Virus record (IMG/VR): IMGVR_UViG_3300005096_000103
Location: 1-64,000 of that record
Reading direction: 5' to 3' (one strand)
DNA from: a virus
Length of the DNA: 64,000 nucleotides
Shown: positions 25,499 through 33,569 of the stretch, piece by piece
How positions within the stretch are numbered: the first letter of the stretch is position 1
Layout of the letters: every line of letters starts with the position of its first letter
Position numbers and translations under genes: made by a program
The notes under the pieces: generated by a model
Told to the model about the DNA's origin: nothing
The model's input: the letters and a program-made list of their open reading frames with translations, nothing else
Database searches by the model: none

Positions 25499-26086
25499 CT
25501 AGCGTCGAGCTCCGCTATTATTATTGTTGTTGTTGCTACCCTTCGAGCCTAAGCGATTCCCCGCCATAGTACCTAACGTCGTACCTAAGAAGTTACCACC
25601 TGCGATAGCCAGTGCAGCTAAGGGGAGGTTACTCTTTGCCTTAGACTCGGCCCTATCGATAGCTCTATCACTAACGTAGTTAGCCGCAGGGACTCCGATG
25701 GCGGTAGCACCTAATGCTAGACCCGCCCCTTGAGCAATCCGACTTTTCTTTAGTGCAGCCAACCCACCTTTAAGACTATCAGCGACGCCAGCTCGCTTAC
25801 CGAAAACCTGGTACCCGTTGTCTTCTAGGTAACGAATAGAGGCAAGACCTTGCTTAATGTCGAGCCACTTGGACTGTGTGGCAGCTGTACGACTCGCCAT
25901 CTTCTGGATAGCCATAACAGGGCTAGGGGCTACGGCGGGTCCACCGTTTTCCATAGCTTCCTTGTACGCGACGATAACGTGGAGGGGGACACTACGCAAC
26001 GCAGCAACCTTTACAGCCCCTAGGGCACCGACCAACCCACGCCAGGTACGCTCGTGATACTCACGCTCTGAAATATAAGAATTCAT
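25499..26086 (-). CDS. Gly/Ala-rich virion-module protein, 195 aa
   Basis: The N-terminal half carries K-x-A motifs (AVKVAALR, IQKMASRT, FGKRAGVA). Residues about 120-175 hold two Gly/Ala-rich hydrophobic helices (GAGLALGATAIGVPAANYV and LAALAIAGGNFLGTTLGTMAG), like membrane-penetrating segments of ejected internal proteins. The C-terminus has six consecutive Asn encoded by a short trinucleotide run (about 25519-25537). It abuts the protease gene. An internal or ejection protein is a guess from composition. Confidence 0.5.
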   Translation of the reverse strand: MNSYISEREYHERTWRGLVGALGAVKVAALRSVPLHVIVAYKEAMENGGPAVAPSPVMAIQKMASRTAATQSKWLDIKQGLASIRYLEDNGYQVFGKRAGVADSLKGGLAALKKSRIAQGAGLALGATAIGVPAANYVSDRAIDRAESKAKSNLPLAALAIAGGNFLGTTLGTMAGNRLGSKGSNNNNNNSGARR

Positions 26087-26094
26087 ACTAACCT

Positions 26095-26805
26095 CTACTT
26101 GCGTGAGTGTGGCGACCTAACAGCTTTCTCTGCGTCAGCGATACCTTTCATGGCTGTGTAGTCAGGTCCGTTCCCTGTGATGAGTGTCTGACGTAAAAAG
26201 TTGCGAGCTACAAAAGGGTCAGACATAACACGAGGTCCTACACCGAGGGCGCCCATATACGATTGTCGCATGAGATCCTTCTCAGATCCTGTAGCCCTAC
26301 GTAAGATAGGATCAGTGCTCATAAGGTTATCAATCTTAGAACCTTGGTACTGTGTCTGCACTGCAGCTGTTCCGCCACGTAGGATGTCTGATAGTGCAGT
26401 AGAGATACCTGTTGCAGCTTCAGACCCTAGAGTCTTTGCAAATGACGCAGCACCTATCTCGTCCATCTTCGCACGGTCGAAGAGACTATTCTGATCCCTG
26501 TTGGCTTGGTAGCCCCTCGTTGCTAACACGGGATCAGCTACAGCTTTGTTCCTGTGACTCAGATGCTCGTAGATAGAACCACCAACAGCGCTGAGACCTG
26601 ACATACCTGCGGTTAACCCTAGAAGACTCTTGTAGTTGCCAGGCTTTATACCTAAGGCTGAAGCTTGTAACGCTAAGCCTGAGAGGAAGTCGCTATTCTT
26701 AAGGAGTTCACTGGCAGCATCTCCTACAGACTCAGCCGCCCTTCTCCAGTAATTTCCCGTCTTAACACGGGAGTGGACCATAGCTCGTATCTTAGTGTCT
26801 AGCAT
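26095..26805 (-). CDS. Hypothetical virion-module protein, 236 aa
   Basis: A helical, basic protein with Gly/Ser/Ala-rich stretches (LGLTAGMSGLSAVGGSIYEHL) and no recognised domain. It lies between two K-x-A motif-rich genes with gaps of 8 and 12 bases, so it belongs to the same transcript. Probably an internal virion protein by context. Confidence 0.5.
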   Translation of the reverse strand: MLDTKIRAMVHSRVKTGNYWRRAAESVGDAASELLKNSDFLSGLALQASALGIKPGNYKSLLGLTAGMSGLSAVGGSIYEHLSHRNKAVADPVLATRGYQANRDQNSLFDRAKMDEIGAASFAKTLGSEAATGISTALSDILRGGTAAVQTQYQGSKIDNLMSTDPILRRATGSEKDLMRQSYMGALGVGPRVMSDPFVARNFLRQTLITGNGPDYTAMKGIADAEKAVRSPHSRK

Positions 26806-26817
26806 TTGTAGCCTGCC

Positions 26818-27789
26818 TTACGTCAAGAAGTTGTTGAGTCGTGCAAAGCCTCGAAGGTAGTCTAACGCCTCTGACCTGGCAGCTTTGATGCTAGCGAACT
26901 TTGTAGTTAAGGGACTGCGGCGGAGTACAACGTGTTGAGCCATCTTAGTCTGTGAAGCTTCGTAAGGGATCTTATAGTTGTATGGGCTATACGAGTCTGC
27001 AAGGCTAGACCCTAGGATAGAGGCCTCCTTTGGGTCTGAAGCTTGGTAGTCTAAGAAAACCCTGTCAACTTCAGATTGAGAACATCGTTCTAGATCTTTC
27101 CCTAAAGATACTACGAGATCTGTATACCGAGCACTCGCAATCTTAGCCCGAGTCTCAAGCTCTGCATGTAGACAGCTAAGCTTATCCCTCATATCTAACG
27201 CAGCACTACGCTCTACAACCTCTCTACACTGTCTTTCCTCCTCCTGAGCAGGAGAAGTTTCAGTATAGGATGCCAGCTTAGTTCCAAACTCTGCACCCGC
27301 ATGTTTTTCTAAGACTAGCTTCTCTAAGACTAGCCTCTCCCTCTCGTTAGGTAGTGGACGTGCATTCTCACCAAACACAGGGTCGTAGGTGTAGGAAGCT
27401 AAGTTAGAACTTGTTCCGCTAGTTGAGCTGGCGTACTTGTCAAAGGTCTCGTAGCGAGATACACCGCCTGTCTTAAAGGACGCAGCCTGTTTTGAATTCG
27501 CTGTCTTAGTAGTCTTGGACCCACGCCCTAAAGCTTTAAGTACTTTAGTAGGGTCAACGATATCAAAGTCAACAAACCTATCAGGCTTAGAAGCTGAGGA
27601 CATCTTATCCATCGAGTGCAGGTGTGCCATAGTGTTAACACGCTCAACAAGCCTACGAACCTGCTTCTCGTTAAAGCCTTCACTCCGTGCTTCTTTAACT
27701 GTGGTACTAGCCAGCGGTGTATCACTACTCTCAAACTGTGAGATAGCGCTGTTAGCTATTTTGATGTACAACTTTTCACGGACTTCCAT
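26818..27789 (-). CDS. K-x-A motif-rich virion-module protein, 323 aa
   Basis: A charged helical protein with about nine K-x-A motifs, including IKIANS, TKTANS, SKQAAS, DKYASS, EKHAGA, TKLASY, AKIASA, TKMAQH and TKFASI. They are spread along the chain, often at the ends of helices. No catalytic motif was seen. The motif distribution suggests many processing or binding sites for one partner. It is co-directional with the protease and capsid genes. Confidence 0.55.
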   Translation of the reverse strand: MEVREKLYIKIANSAISQFESSDTPLASTTVKEARSEGFNEKQVRRLVERVNTMAHLHSMDKMSSASKPDRFVDFDIVDPTKVLKALGRGSKTTKTANSKQAASFKTGGVSRYETFDKYASSTSGTSSNLASYTYDPVFGENARPLPNERERLVLEKLVLEKHAGAEFGTKLASYTETSPAQEEERQCREVVERSAALDMRDKLSCLHAELETRAKIASARYTDLVVSLGKDLERCSQSEVDRVFLDYQASDPKEASILGSSLADSYSPYNYKIPYEASQTKMAQHVVLRRSPLTTKFASIKAARSEALDYLRGFARLNNFLT

Positions 27790-27815
27790 ACAAGCCTCTT
27801 GGTTCTTAAGCGTTC

Positions 27816-28616
27816 TTAAGCAATGTCTTCAGGATCCAAACGGTCACGTAAGAGTGCTTGCTTCTTATCAAGCTTACTCTTCCGTAGGTCTAGGATCTTA
27901 GCTTCTAGTACAATCTTAAAGTCCTGTGATCCACTGACGTGCGCGTCCCGGATAGCGGGTAACGATTCAGCAGACCTGAGGAATAGTTTAGCAGCATTCT
28001 GCTTTTCTTGTATCTCTTTCAACGTCTTGTTAGGACACCTTGCATACGCCACGTATTGATTCGTGGCAACACGAGTCGTAGCGCGAGGGAAGTTTATCTC
28101 GTCTGTGTACTTAGCTAGCACTGCGTCTTGCTTAAGTCTAAAGGCACTAGATAGACTAGCGTTCATCTTGAGTGTGTCCCGCTCCTTAGCACTCATCCTC
28201 CTGTATGCTGCAGGAGTAGCCTTACTATTCCTAGCACAACTTTCTGCATAGGCTGCACGTTCTAGTCCGTGTGCGAATACAGAGACGTCAAAGAATACGA
28301 GACCATAGTTCGACACGAACCCCGTATCTGAGATGCTCAATGCACTAGCTATCTCAGCGTTTGTACACCCTGCGAATAACAGAGTGTGCATCTTAATTCT
28401 CTGTTGGCTGTCCATCCACAGCCTAAAGATCCTTCTGACACCTTCTGGTACAGCAGCGCCTGTTTCGCCCTGTAGAACTCTTAGTACTGCGTCCATAAAC
28501 GCATTGTCGTCTCTTAGTAGCGCAGAACCTCTACGCTCTGAAACTCTATCAAGCATCTCCTTGATCTTGTACTCAGGATCTGGGAGGCTTAAGTCTATAT
28601 TTATAGATACACTCAT
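27816..28616 (-). CDS. Helix-turn-helix-like protein, 266 aa
   Basis: Residues about 74-105 (MHTLLFAGCTNAEIASALSISDTGFVSNY) fit a helix-turn-helix of the LuxR/sigma-region-4 kind, L-x-x-G-x-x-x-x-E-I-A-x-x-L-x-I-S. The rest is helical and basic, with no K-x-A cluster. The gene sits in the virion module a few kilobases downstream of the RNA polymerase genes, so a promoter-recognition, anti-host or DNA-packaging role is possible. The stop lies in a short direct repeat (GCTTAAGAAC twice). No specific family was recognised. Confidence 0.5.
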   Translation of the reverse strand: MSVSINIDLSLPDPEYKIKEMLDRVSERRGSALLRDDNAFMDAVLRVLQGETGAAVPEGVRRIFRLWMDSQQRIKMHTLLFAGCTNAEIASALSISDTGFVSNYGLVFFDVSVFAHGLERAAYAESCARNSKATPAAYRRMSAKERDTLKMNASLSSAFRLKQDAVLAKYTDEINFPRATTRVATNQYVAYARCPNKTLKEIQEKQNAAKLFLRSAESLPAIRDAHVSGSQDFKIVLEAKILDLRKSKLDKKQALLRDRLDPEDIA

Positions 28617-28661
28617 CTTCTTTACAGTCCAGAGTCAGCGGCTTACCCTACACTATAAACC

Positions 28662-31262
28662 CTATACTGTCTCCCCTGGTAATACAAGGCTCTGTTGATA
28701 CATCGAGGCAGTTATGTCGCCTAGATCTTTGATCTGCTTGTTAAGCCGATTAACTTGCGAGTCGAATTCTACTTCCCCCATCTGTTTCCTAAAGTACGGA
28801 GCTTTCATATATAGCTCAAGCAGCGTCCTAGAAAGCTTATCAATAGTATCCTGGATCTGAGGTAAGTAGTCAGACCCAAAGTTATCAATGTTAGTATCGT
28901 TCATGAGACTAGCAATTGCTGTAGCCTCAAAGCTGCCCTCGGGCATACCTTGTTGCTCTGGAGCAGCGTTAGGATCGTTAGGGTCAACAGCGTTAGGGTC
29001 GTTTGGATCTACTGCAGCATTAGGGTCAACAGCATTAGGATCTACTTCTGCGTTAGGATCGTTGGGGTCAACAGCGTTAGGATCCTCCCCTTCAACACCC
29101 ATTTGTTGCTCAGAGTCTACTGCGCCCTCGACAGTATCAGCTGAGATCTCGGGAGCTGTAGTAGGTCCCCACAGGTCTTTCTGCTTTGCGAACTCGCGTA
29201 TCGACGCGTAATCTGTAGGAGGCGCTCCCTGTGCTAGAGCCTCGGCTCTACCCTGTAATAAGTTAACAGCCTCCTCACGTGCATCGAGTATCCTGAGTTC
29301 ATCAGCAAAGGACCGCTGGATCTCCTCGCGCTGAGCTTGGATAATCGTGATGATATCCTGCATCGCTACGTCTAGAGGTCCAGGAGCTTGCTGCTGTTCT
29401 TGCATAGCTACAGCCTGGTTGTAGGCGTCTTGCTCAGCAGCTGGATCTCCTTGAGGAGCGTTCGGATCTTGAGCAGCTGGGTCTCCTTGAGGAGCGTTCG
29501 GATCTTGCTCTTGTGGTACCAGCTCTTGGCCTGCGCCGTCTAACGGTACGTGCTCTGCAGCAGTCTTACAAAGGTGATAGTTCGACCCGACGTAGAAGTC
29601 GAAGCTGGAATGCTTGTACATACGCTCGACTCTTCGCATAACGTTACGCGTCGAAATGTAGCTTAGGTCATGCTCACCGATTAACTTTGCTACAGCTGCA
29701 GACTTTGTGACACGCTTCCCATCGAGGTGGAGTTCCCCGATAGAGTCTTTACTCACATGGACTTCGCACATCCCAGCGCCTAGAGTCTTGTTCTCCAGCA
29801 TCCTGAAGATAGCTGAGGCTCGACCCACTAGCGCACTCAGCGGCTTAACTTCTTTGATGCTGACAAAGAAAAAAGTCTTAGGAATAATAACATCAGCTCT
29901 ATCACTAGCTGTGTTAAAGATCTCGATATCATGAGCAGGATAGGGTCCGCCCCTAGTGATAGTTAACACCTTGTTTGTACCTGGGATCTCAGCTGCGATA
30001 CGTTCTACACCGTCTGAGATTGTGATGCGCTTAACATTCACAGGTAGCGTTGTTGAGTACTGTCCACCTTGTAATAAGACATAGAACCCAAGACCCATCT
30101 TAGTATCAGGGGTAGCCTTGCTGAACAGCTCCTCAATCACAGGGCGCTCGTTGTGGATAACGCCTACAGAGAACTGCCTAGGAATCCCCTGACTCGAAGT
30201 ATAGTAATCCCCCTCAACAGTATAGATGAGTATCTTCCCCTGGCGTATCTCACTTCTAAGATTGCGTAGATCGTTGTTTGCGTAGACAGAGTAGATGTCA
30301 TCGTCGCTAGAGAACCCTGGCAAAGCTTTGCGCATCTTTGTAGATGGTTGAGCTAAATCAATGACTTTGTCTGTGATGAAAGCTTCGGTAACGCTCCCAT
30401 CAGCTTTGTACACTGTATAAGCACCTGGGGGACCAATCGTTGTTAACCTAACGAGGTTCTCCTTAAACACAGCAGTCTTGGTAAGATGCTGGTTACGCTC
30501 GTCTGCTATCACATACCCCTGCTCGTAGATGGATGCGAGAGCTCTAGGGGCTGCAGTCTTGAATACTACTCTAAGAATATTATGTGGTGTAGTGTCATCA
30601 TAGATCCCGACTTGTTCACAGATAGTCTCGCTTGCGAGCTTACTAACCAAGGCACTGTCATTCGCGGCTAGTACACTCGCCAGCTTCTCGTAGCCATACT
30701 TACGCACGACGTACGTAGCAATCTTGTCAGAGTTCTTCATATAGTCTAAGAACGCCAGCTTGATATTATTCGGCGCTTCAGACAGGAAGTAGAGAAGTGA
30801 CTCTTGTGGACGACACGACGCGAAAGAGTAACGCCCTGTCTGTGGAGGCTGCATGATGTGCCGCAAGTCCCTGTCAGTGTTAACACTGTCCGGCATCTCT
30901 CTAGGTGTGCCGACTGAGATTGGGATATCCGTCTGGGCGATGGTGATCCACTTCTTATCAAATGGGACAAACCTCTTCTTCTCTACGAGATACATGACAC
31001 TCGAAGGAAAAAGCTTACCTCCTGAGACAACTGTAGGGACTTGTACTTCTGTACCCCTAAAGACGAGTTGAACGACACCCACCCCAATGTCGTTGTACAG
31101 GTCCACCTTCTCGACTCTAAACCCTGTGATACTCCCAGCTAAGTCTGGGTGCTTCTGAGCAAAATTGTCGTAAGCCATCGTGGCAAACTTTTGCTTAAAG
31201 GACTCCTCAGCATCAGTAGAGCTTTGACCTTCTGAGTACATCTGCGTCTTTGGTGAAATCAT
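28662..31262 (-). CDS. Large virion-module protein with DPN repeats, 866 aa
   Basis: A long protein with no recognised fold. K-x-A motifs are frequent (DKIATY, EKLASV, SKLASE, FKTAAP, TKTAVF, TKSAAV, CKTAAE). Residues about 590-640 contain a duplicated QDPNAPQGDPAA segment. Residues about 725-780 are an Asp/Pro/Asn tandem array (DPNAVDPNDPNA type) encoded by repetitive DNA at about 28970-29080. Asp/Asn-rich arrays can bind Ca2+, but no EF-type loop is evident. A large internal or structural virion protein is the most likely class. Confidence 0.55.
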   Translation of the reverse strand: MISPKTQMYSEGQSSTDAEESFKQKFATMAYDNFAQKHPDLAGSITGFRVEKVDLYNDIGVGVVQLVFRGTEVQVPTVVSGGKLFPSSVMYLVEKKRFVPFDKKWITIAQTDIPISVGTPREMPDSVNTDRDLRHIMQPPQTGRYSFASCRPQESLLYFLSEAPNNIKLAFLDYMKNSDKIATYVVRKYGYEKLASVLAANDSALVSKLASETICEQVGIYDDTTPHNILRVVFKTAAPRALASIYEQGYVIADERNQHLTKTAVFKENLVRLTTIGPPGAYTVYKADGSVTEAFITDKVIDLAQPSTKMRKALPGFSSDDDIYSVYANNDLRNLRSEIRQGKILIYTVEGDYYTSSQGIPRQFSVGVIHNERPVIEELFSKATPDTKMGLGFYVLLQGGQYSTTLPVNVKRITISDGVERIAAEIPGTNKVLTITRGGPYPAHDIEIFNTASDRADVIIPKTFFFVSIKEVKPLSALVGRASAIFRMLENKTLGAGMCEVHVSKDSIGELHLDGKRVTKSAAVAKLIGEHDLSYISTRNVMRRVERMYKHSSFDFYVGSNYHLCKTAAEHVPLDGAGQELVPQEQDPNAPQGDPAAQDPNAPQGDPAAEQDAYNQAVAMQEQQQAPGPLDVAMQDIITIIQAQREEIQRSFADELRILDAREEAVNLLQGRAEALAQGAPPTDYASIREFAKQKDLWGPTTAPEISADTVEGAVDSEQQMGVEGEDPNAVDPNDPNAEVDPNAVDPNAAVDPNDPNAVDPNDPNAAPEQQGMPEGSFEATAIASLMNDTNIDNFGSDYLPQIQDTIDKLSRTLLELYMKAPYFRKQMGEVEFDSQVNRLNKQIKDLGDITASMYQQSLVLPGETV

Positions 31263-31302
31263 TAAGTCCTCTACTACTGGAAGGGGGTCTAGCTAATAGT
31301 GA

Positions 31303-32337
31303 TTAGGCGTAGCGCATGTGGAGGTCACGCATATAACGCTCATGATCTGCAACGTTAGAGTTGCGGAAGTTTTCAACAGCAGCAAGCTTAACCTCTGGAG
31401 TCATACCGAGAGGCAGCTGGTTCCACACGTTAGTGTAGTAAGCCTCTGCGACTTTAGCTTCGCGATTAGGGTGTGGATACTCAGCGCCTACTACTGCACT
31501 AGCTGGAACCTTGGAACTGATTGTGGCAGACCCCGGATTAGGGAGGACTGCGTAGCCAGTAGGTTTGTTCTTCAGCTCTTGTTTGCCTTCAGCACTGTTA
31601 GTATTTTCCATCGTGTTTTGCTGTGAAGCACTACCCGAAACGATATTGGCACTAGTAGCAGGCATCCCCATCGCCATCTTCGCAAGAGCGTTGGTTACCT
31701 CGTTGAGAGGCGCTTCTGTCGGAGCAGCAGGAGCTAGAGCTGCAGCCTCAACTTCATTCTGTGCAACACCCGCAACACCTGCAGGAGCTAACGGGTGCTT
31801 AATCGTGATACCTGATCGAGCTTCCTGAGGGAGGTTCTTCACCGCCCCGCCAGGTGCCACAGCAGCATATCCGATAGGCTTTCGAGACAACTCTAAGAGT
31901 GCCTCAGCACTATTCGAGTTAGCCAGTGTGTTCTGCTGCCTGGGATCGTTGTCTACAATAGTACTGCCTAAGAGAGCTTCCTGCTCCATAGCAATCTTAA
32001 CTGGGTGGAGAATGTCTCCCATGACAAGACCAATGTCCGAGCCAAATAGCGCGGGACCTGCTCCAGCGATCTTACGACCGCCACCTTGTTCAGCAAGCGC
32101 CTTATCAATTGTAATGAGACACTCTGCAATCTTGATAACCGCTTCGTTAGATGGGCGGGAGTGCCGGTAGTCTTCCCCAACCAACGATAGAGGACCCTCG
32201 AAGTCTACAGATGCCGCAGCGTAATCAGCTGCGTCTCTGAGATTTTGGACGCTAGCAATCTTAGTGATAGATCGCTGTTGTAAGTTCTCAGCGATAGCTC
32301 GGGCAACGATTCTACGGTCAACGGGGGCATTGTACAT
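31303..32337 (-). CDS. K-x-A motif-rich virion-module protein, 344 aa
   Basis: Ala-rich protein with seven K-x-A motifs (TKIASV, IKIAEC, RKIAGA, VKIAME, AKMAMG, AKVAEA, VKLAAV). It also has an internal duplication: DNDPRQQNTLANSNSAEALLELSRKPIGYA and ASQQNTMENTNSAEGKQELKNKPTGYA share a QQNTxxNxNSAExxxELxxKPxGYA pattern at about residues 130-160 and 238-265. Between these are Pro/Ala-rich linkers. No family was recognised. Probably a structural or scaffold-associated protein. Confidence 0.55.
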   Translation of the reverse strand: MYNAPVDRRIVARAIAENLQQRSITKIASVQNLRDAADYAAASVDFEGPLSLVGEDYRHSRPSNEAVIKIAECLITIDKALAEQGGGRKIAGAGPALFGSDIGLVMGDILHPVKIAMEQEALLGSTIVDNDPRQQNTLANSNSAEALLELSRKPIGYAAVAPGGAVKNLPQEARSGITIKHPLAPAGVAGVAQNEVEAAALAPAAPTEAPLNEVTNALAKMAMGMPATSANIVSGSASQQNTMENTNSAEGKQELKNKPTGYAVLPNPGSATISSKVPASAVVGAEYPHPNREAKVAEAYYTNVWNQLPLGMTPEVKLAAVENFRNSNVADHERYMRDLHMRYA

Positions 32338-32365
32338 GTTCTAGTCCTCAGTGTTTCGTCTTTGT

Positions 32366-33535
32366 TTAAACTCTAGCTAACGCGCGGAGTCCCCCGCCAG
32401 TAAGCTTATCTACAGTGTATATTCCTTTAGTAACTTTCCTAGCCCTAGACAGTTCAGACTTCGTTTTATCTTGGTCAACCCACTTTTTAGGTTGTGGTGG
32501 TGCGTTACCAACCGACTCGTCTATAGACCTACGTATGACCGTACGTGGTGGTGGTTTTTCTGTACCCCACAACTTATCCACATACTTTAACTGTGGACCC
32601 ATCATACCTACCTGTAGTGCGCCTAGAGGGGATATAGCCGAGTTTATTAGTAGATTAGTCGCCTGTGCTCCTGCGCGTCGTACTTTCTGTCCGGTTGTGA
32701 CTCCAGGGCTTTTATCTGCCAGAGCAGAGTATACCACAGCACCTGGTAGAGCGTAGCCTAGTCCTAGATTTGCTGCTTGTCCAGCTGTCTGTAGTGTTGG
32801 AGATATCGCATACCTTGCAGCCTCGGCTATGTTTCCGCCTCTTAGAGCATTGTACGAAGCACGGAATCCTCTAGCGATGTCAGGATCTGGAGCTAGGTCG
32901 CCTGTTAAAACACCCCCTTTTCCGACAAGCCCGCCTTGTAAGAACCTCTCCTTTGTGACCTTACCAGGGCTGTAACCTAAAAATATATCTGCTGTAGTAC
33001 GCGCTTTTCCTCGTAACCCTGCCCGTCTACTTCTAAGCTGTATAAACTGCTCTGGTGTTAGGTCAATCCCCGCCTCTCTAAATTTATCTATGCCACCAGT
33101 TATGCCATCCTTACCTCTAAGTCTATTTCGGATACCAAGGGAGCCTAACGCATCACCTGACAGGATGCTATCTGACTTTACGAAGTCTAAGTTGTTACTA
33201 TCTGCAGAAAGACCGATGCTTTTATTATTAAATTTTGCACCGACAGAGTTTAGATCGCCCTTTAGTCTCCTAGCGTCAAAGAGCCCAGAGTCTATAGCAC
33301 CCCATCGAGTTGTTACTTTATTCTTAATACCCTTAACAACATCCTCACCTCCGCCGAACATTATACGTTTAAGTCCTGTGGCAGCACTCGGAGCTTTAGC
33401 GATATACTTGTAGGCTGAACTCGCATCATTAGCGAGACCCTTAGCTACGTCTACAGCTTTAGAGCCTAGTCCAGCAGTTTTATCCTGATGGATTAGACTA
33501 AGTTCAAGGAGGTGCTGATATCTATTCCCATGCAT
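32366..33535 (-). CDS. Hypothetical virion-module protein, 389 aa
   Basis: A basic, Gly/Leu-rich protein with a hydrophobic stretch at about residues 258-275 (LGLGYALPGAVVYSALA) and no recognised catalytic motif. One K-x-A element (DKTAGLG) lies near the N-terminus. It follows the beta-prime C-terminal gene by 34 bases. It may be an internal protein packaged with the RNA polymerase, but that is only context. Confidence 0.5.
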   Translation of the reverse strand: MHGNRYQHLLELSLIHQDKTAGLGSKAVDVAKGLANDASSAYKYIAKAPSAATGLKRIMFGGGEDVVKGIKNKVTTRWGAIDSGLFDARRLKGDLNSVGAKFNNKSIGLSADSNNLDFVKSDSILSGDALGSLGIRNRLRGKDGITGGIDKFREAGIDLTPEQFIQLRSRRAGLRGKARTTADIFLGYSPGKVTKERFLQGGLVGKGGVLTGDLAPDPDIARGFRASYNALRGGNIAEAARYAISPTLQTAGQAANLGLGYALPGAVVYSALADKSPGVTTGQKVRRAGAQATNLLINSAISPLGALQVGMMGPQLKYVDKLWGTEKPPPRTVIRRSIDESVGNAPPQPKKWVDQDKTKSELSRARKVTKGIYTVDKLTGGGLRALARV

Positions 33536-33569
33536 TAATTAATATCCTCAGTACTTCCCGTCTACTATA

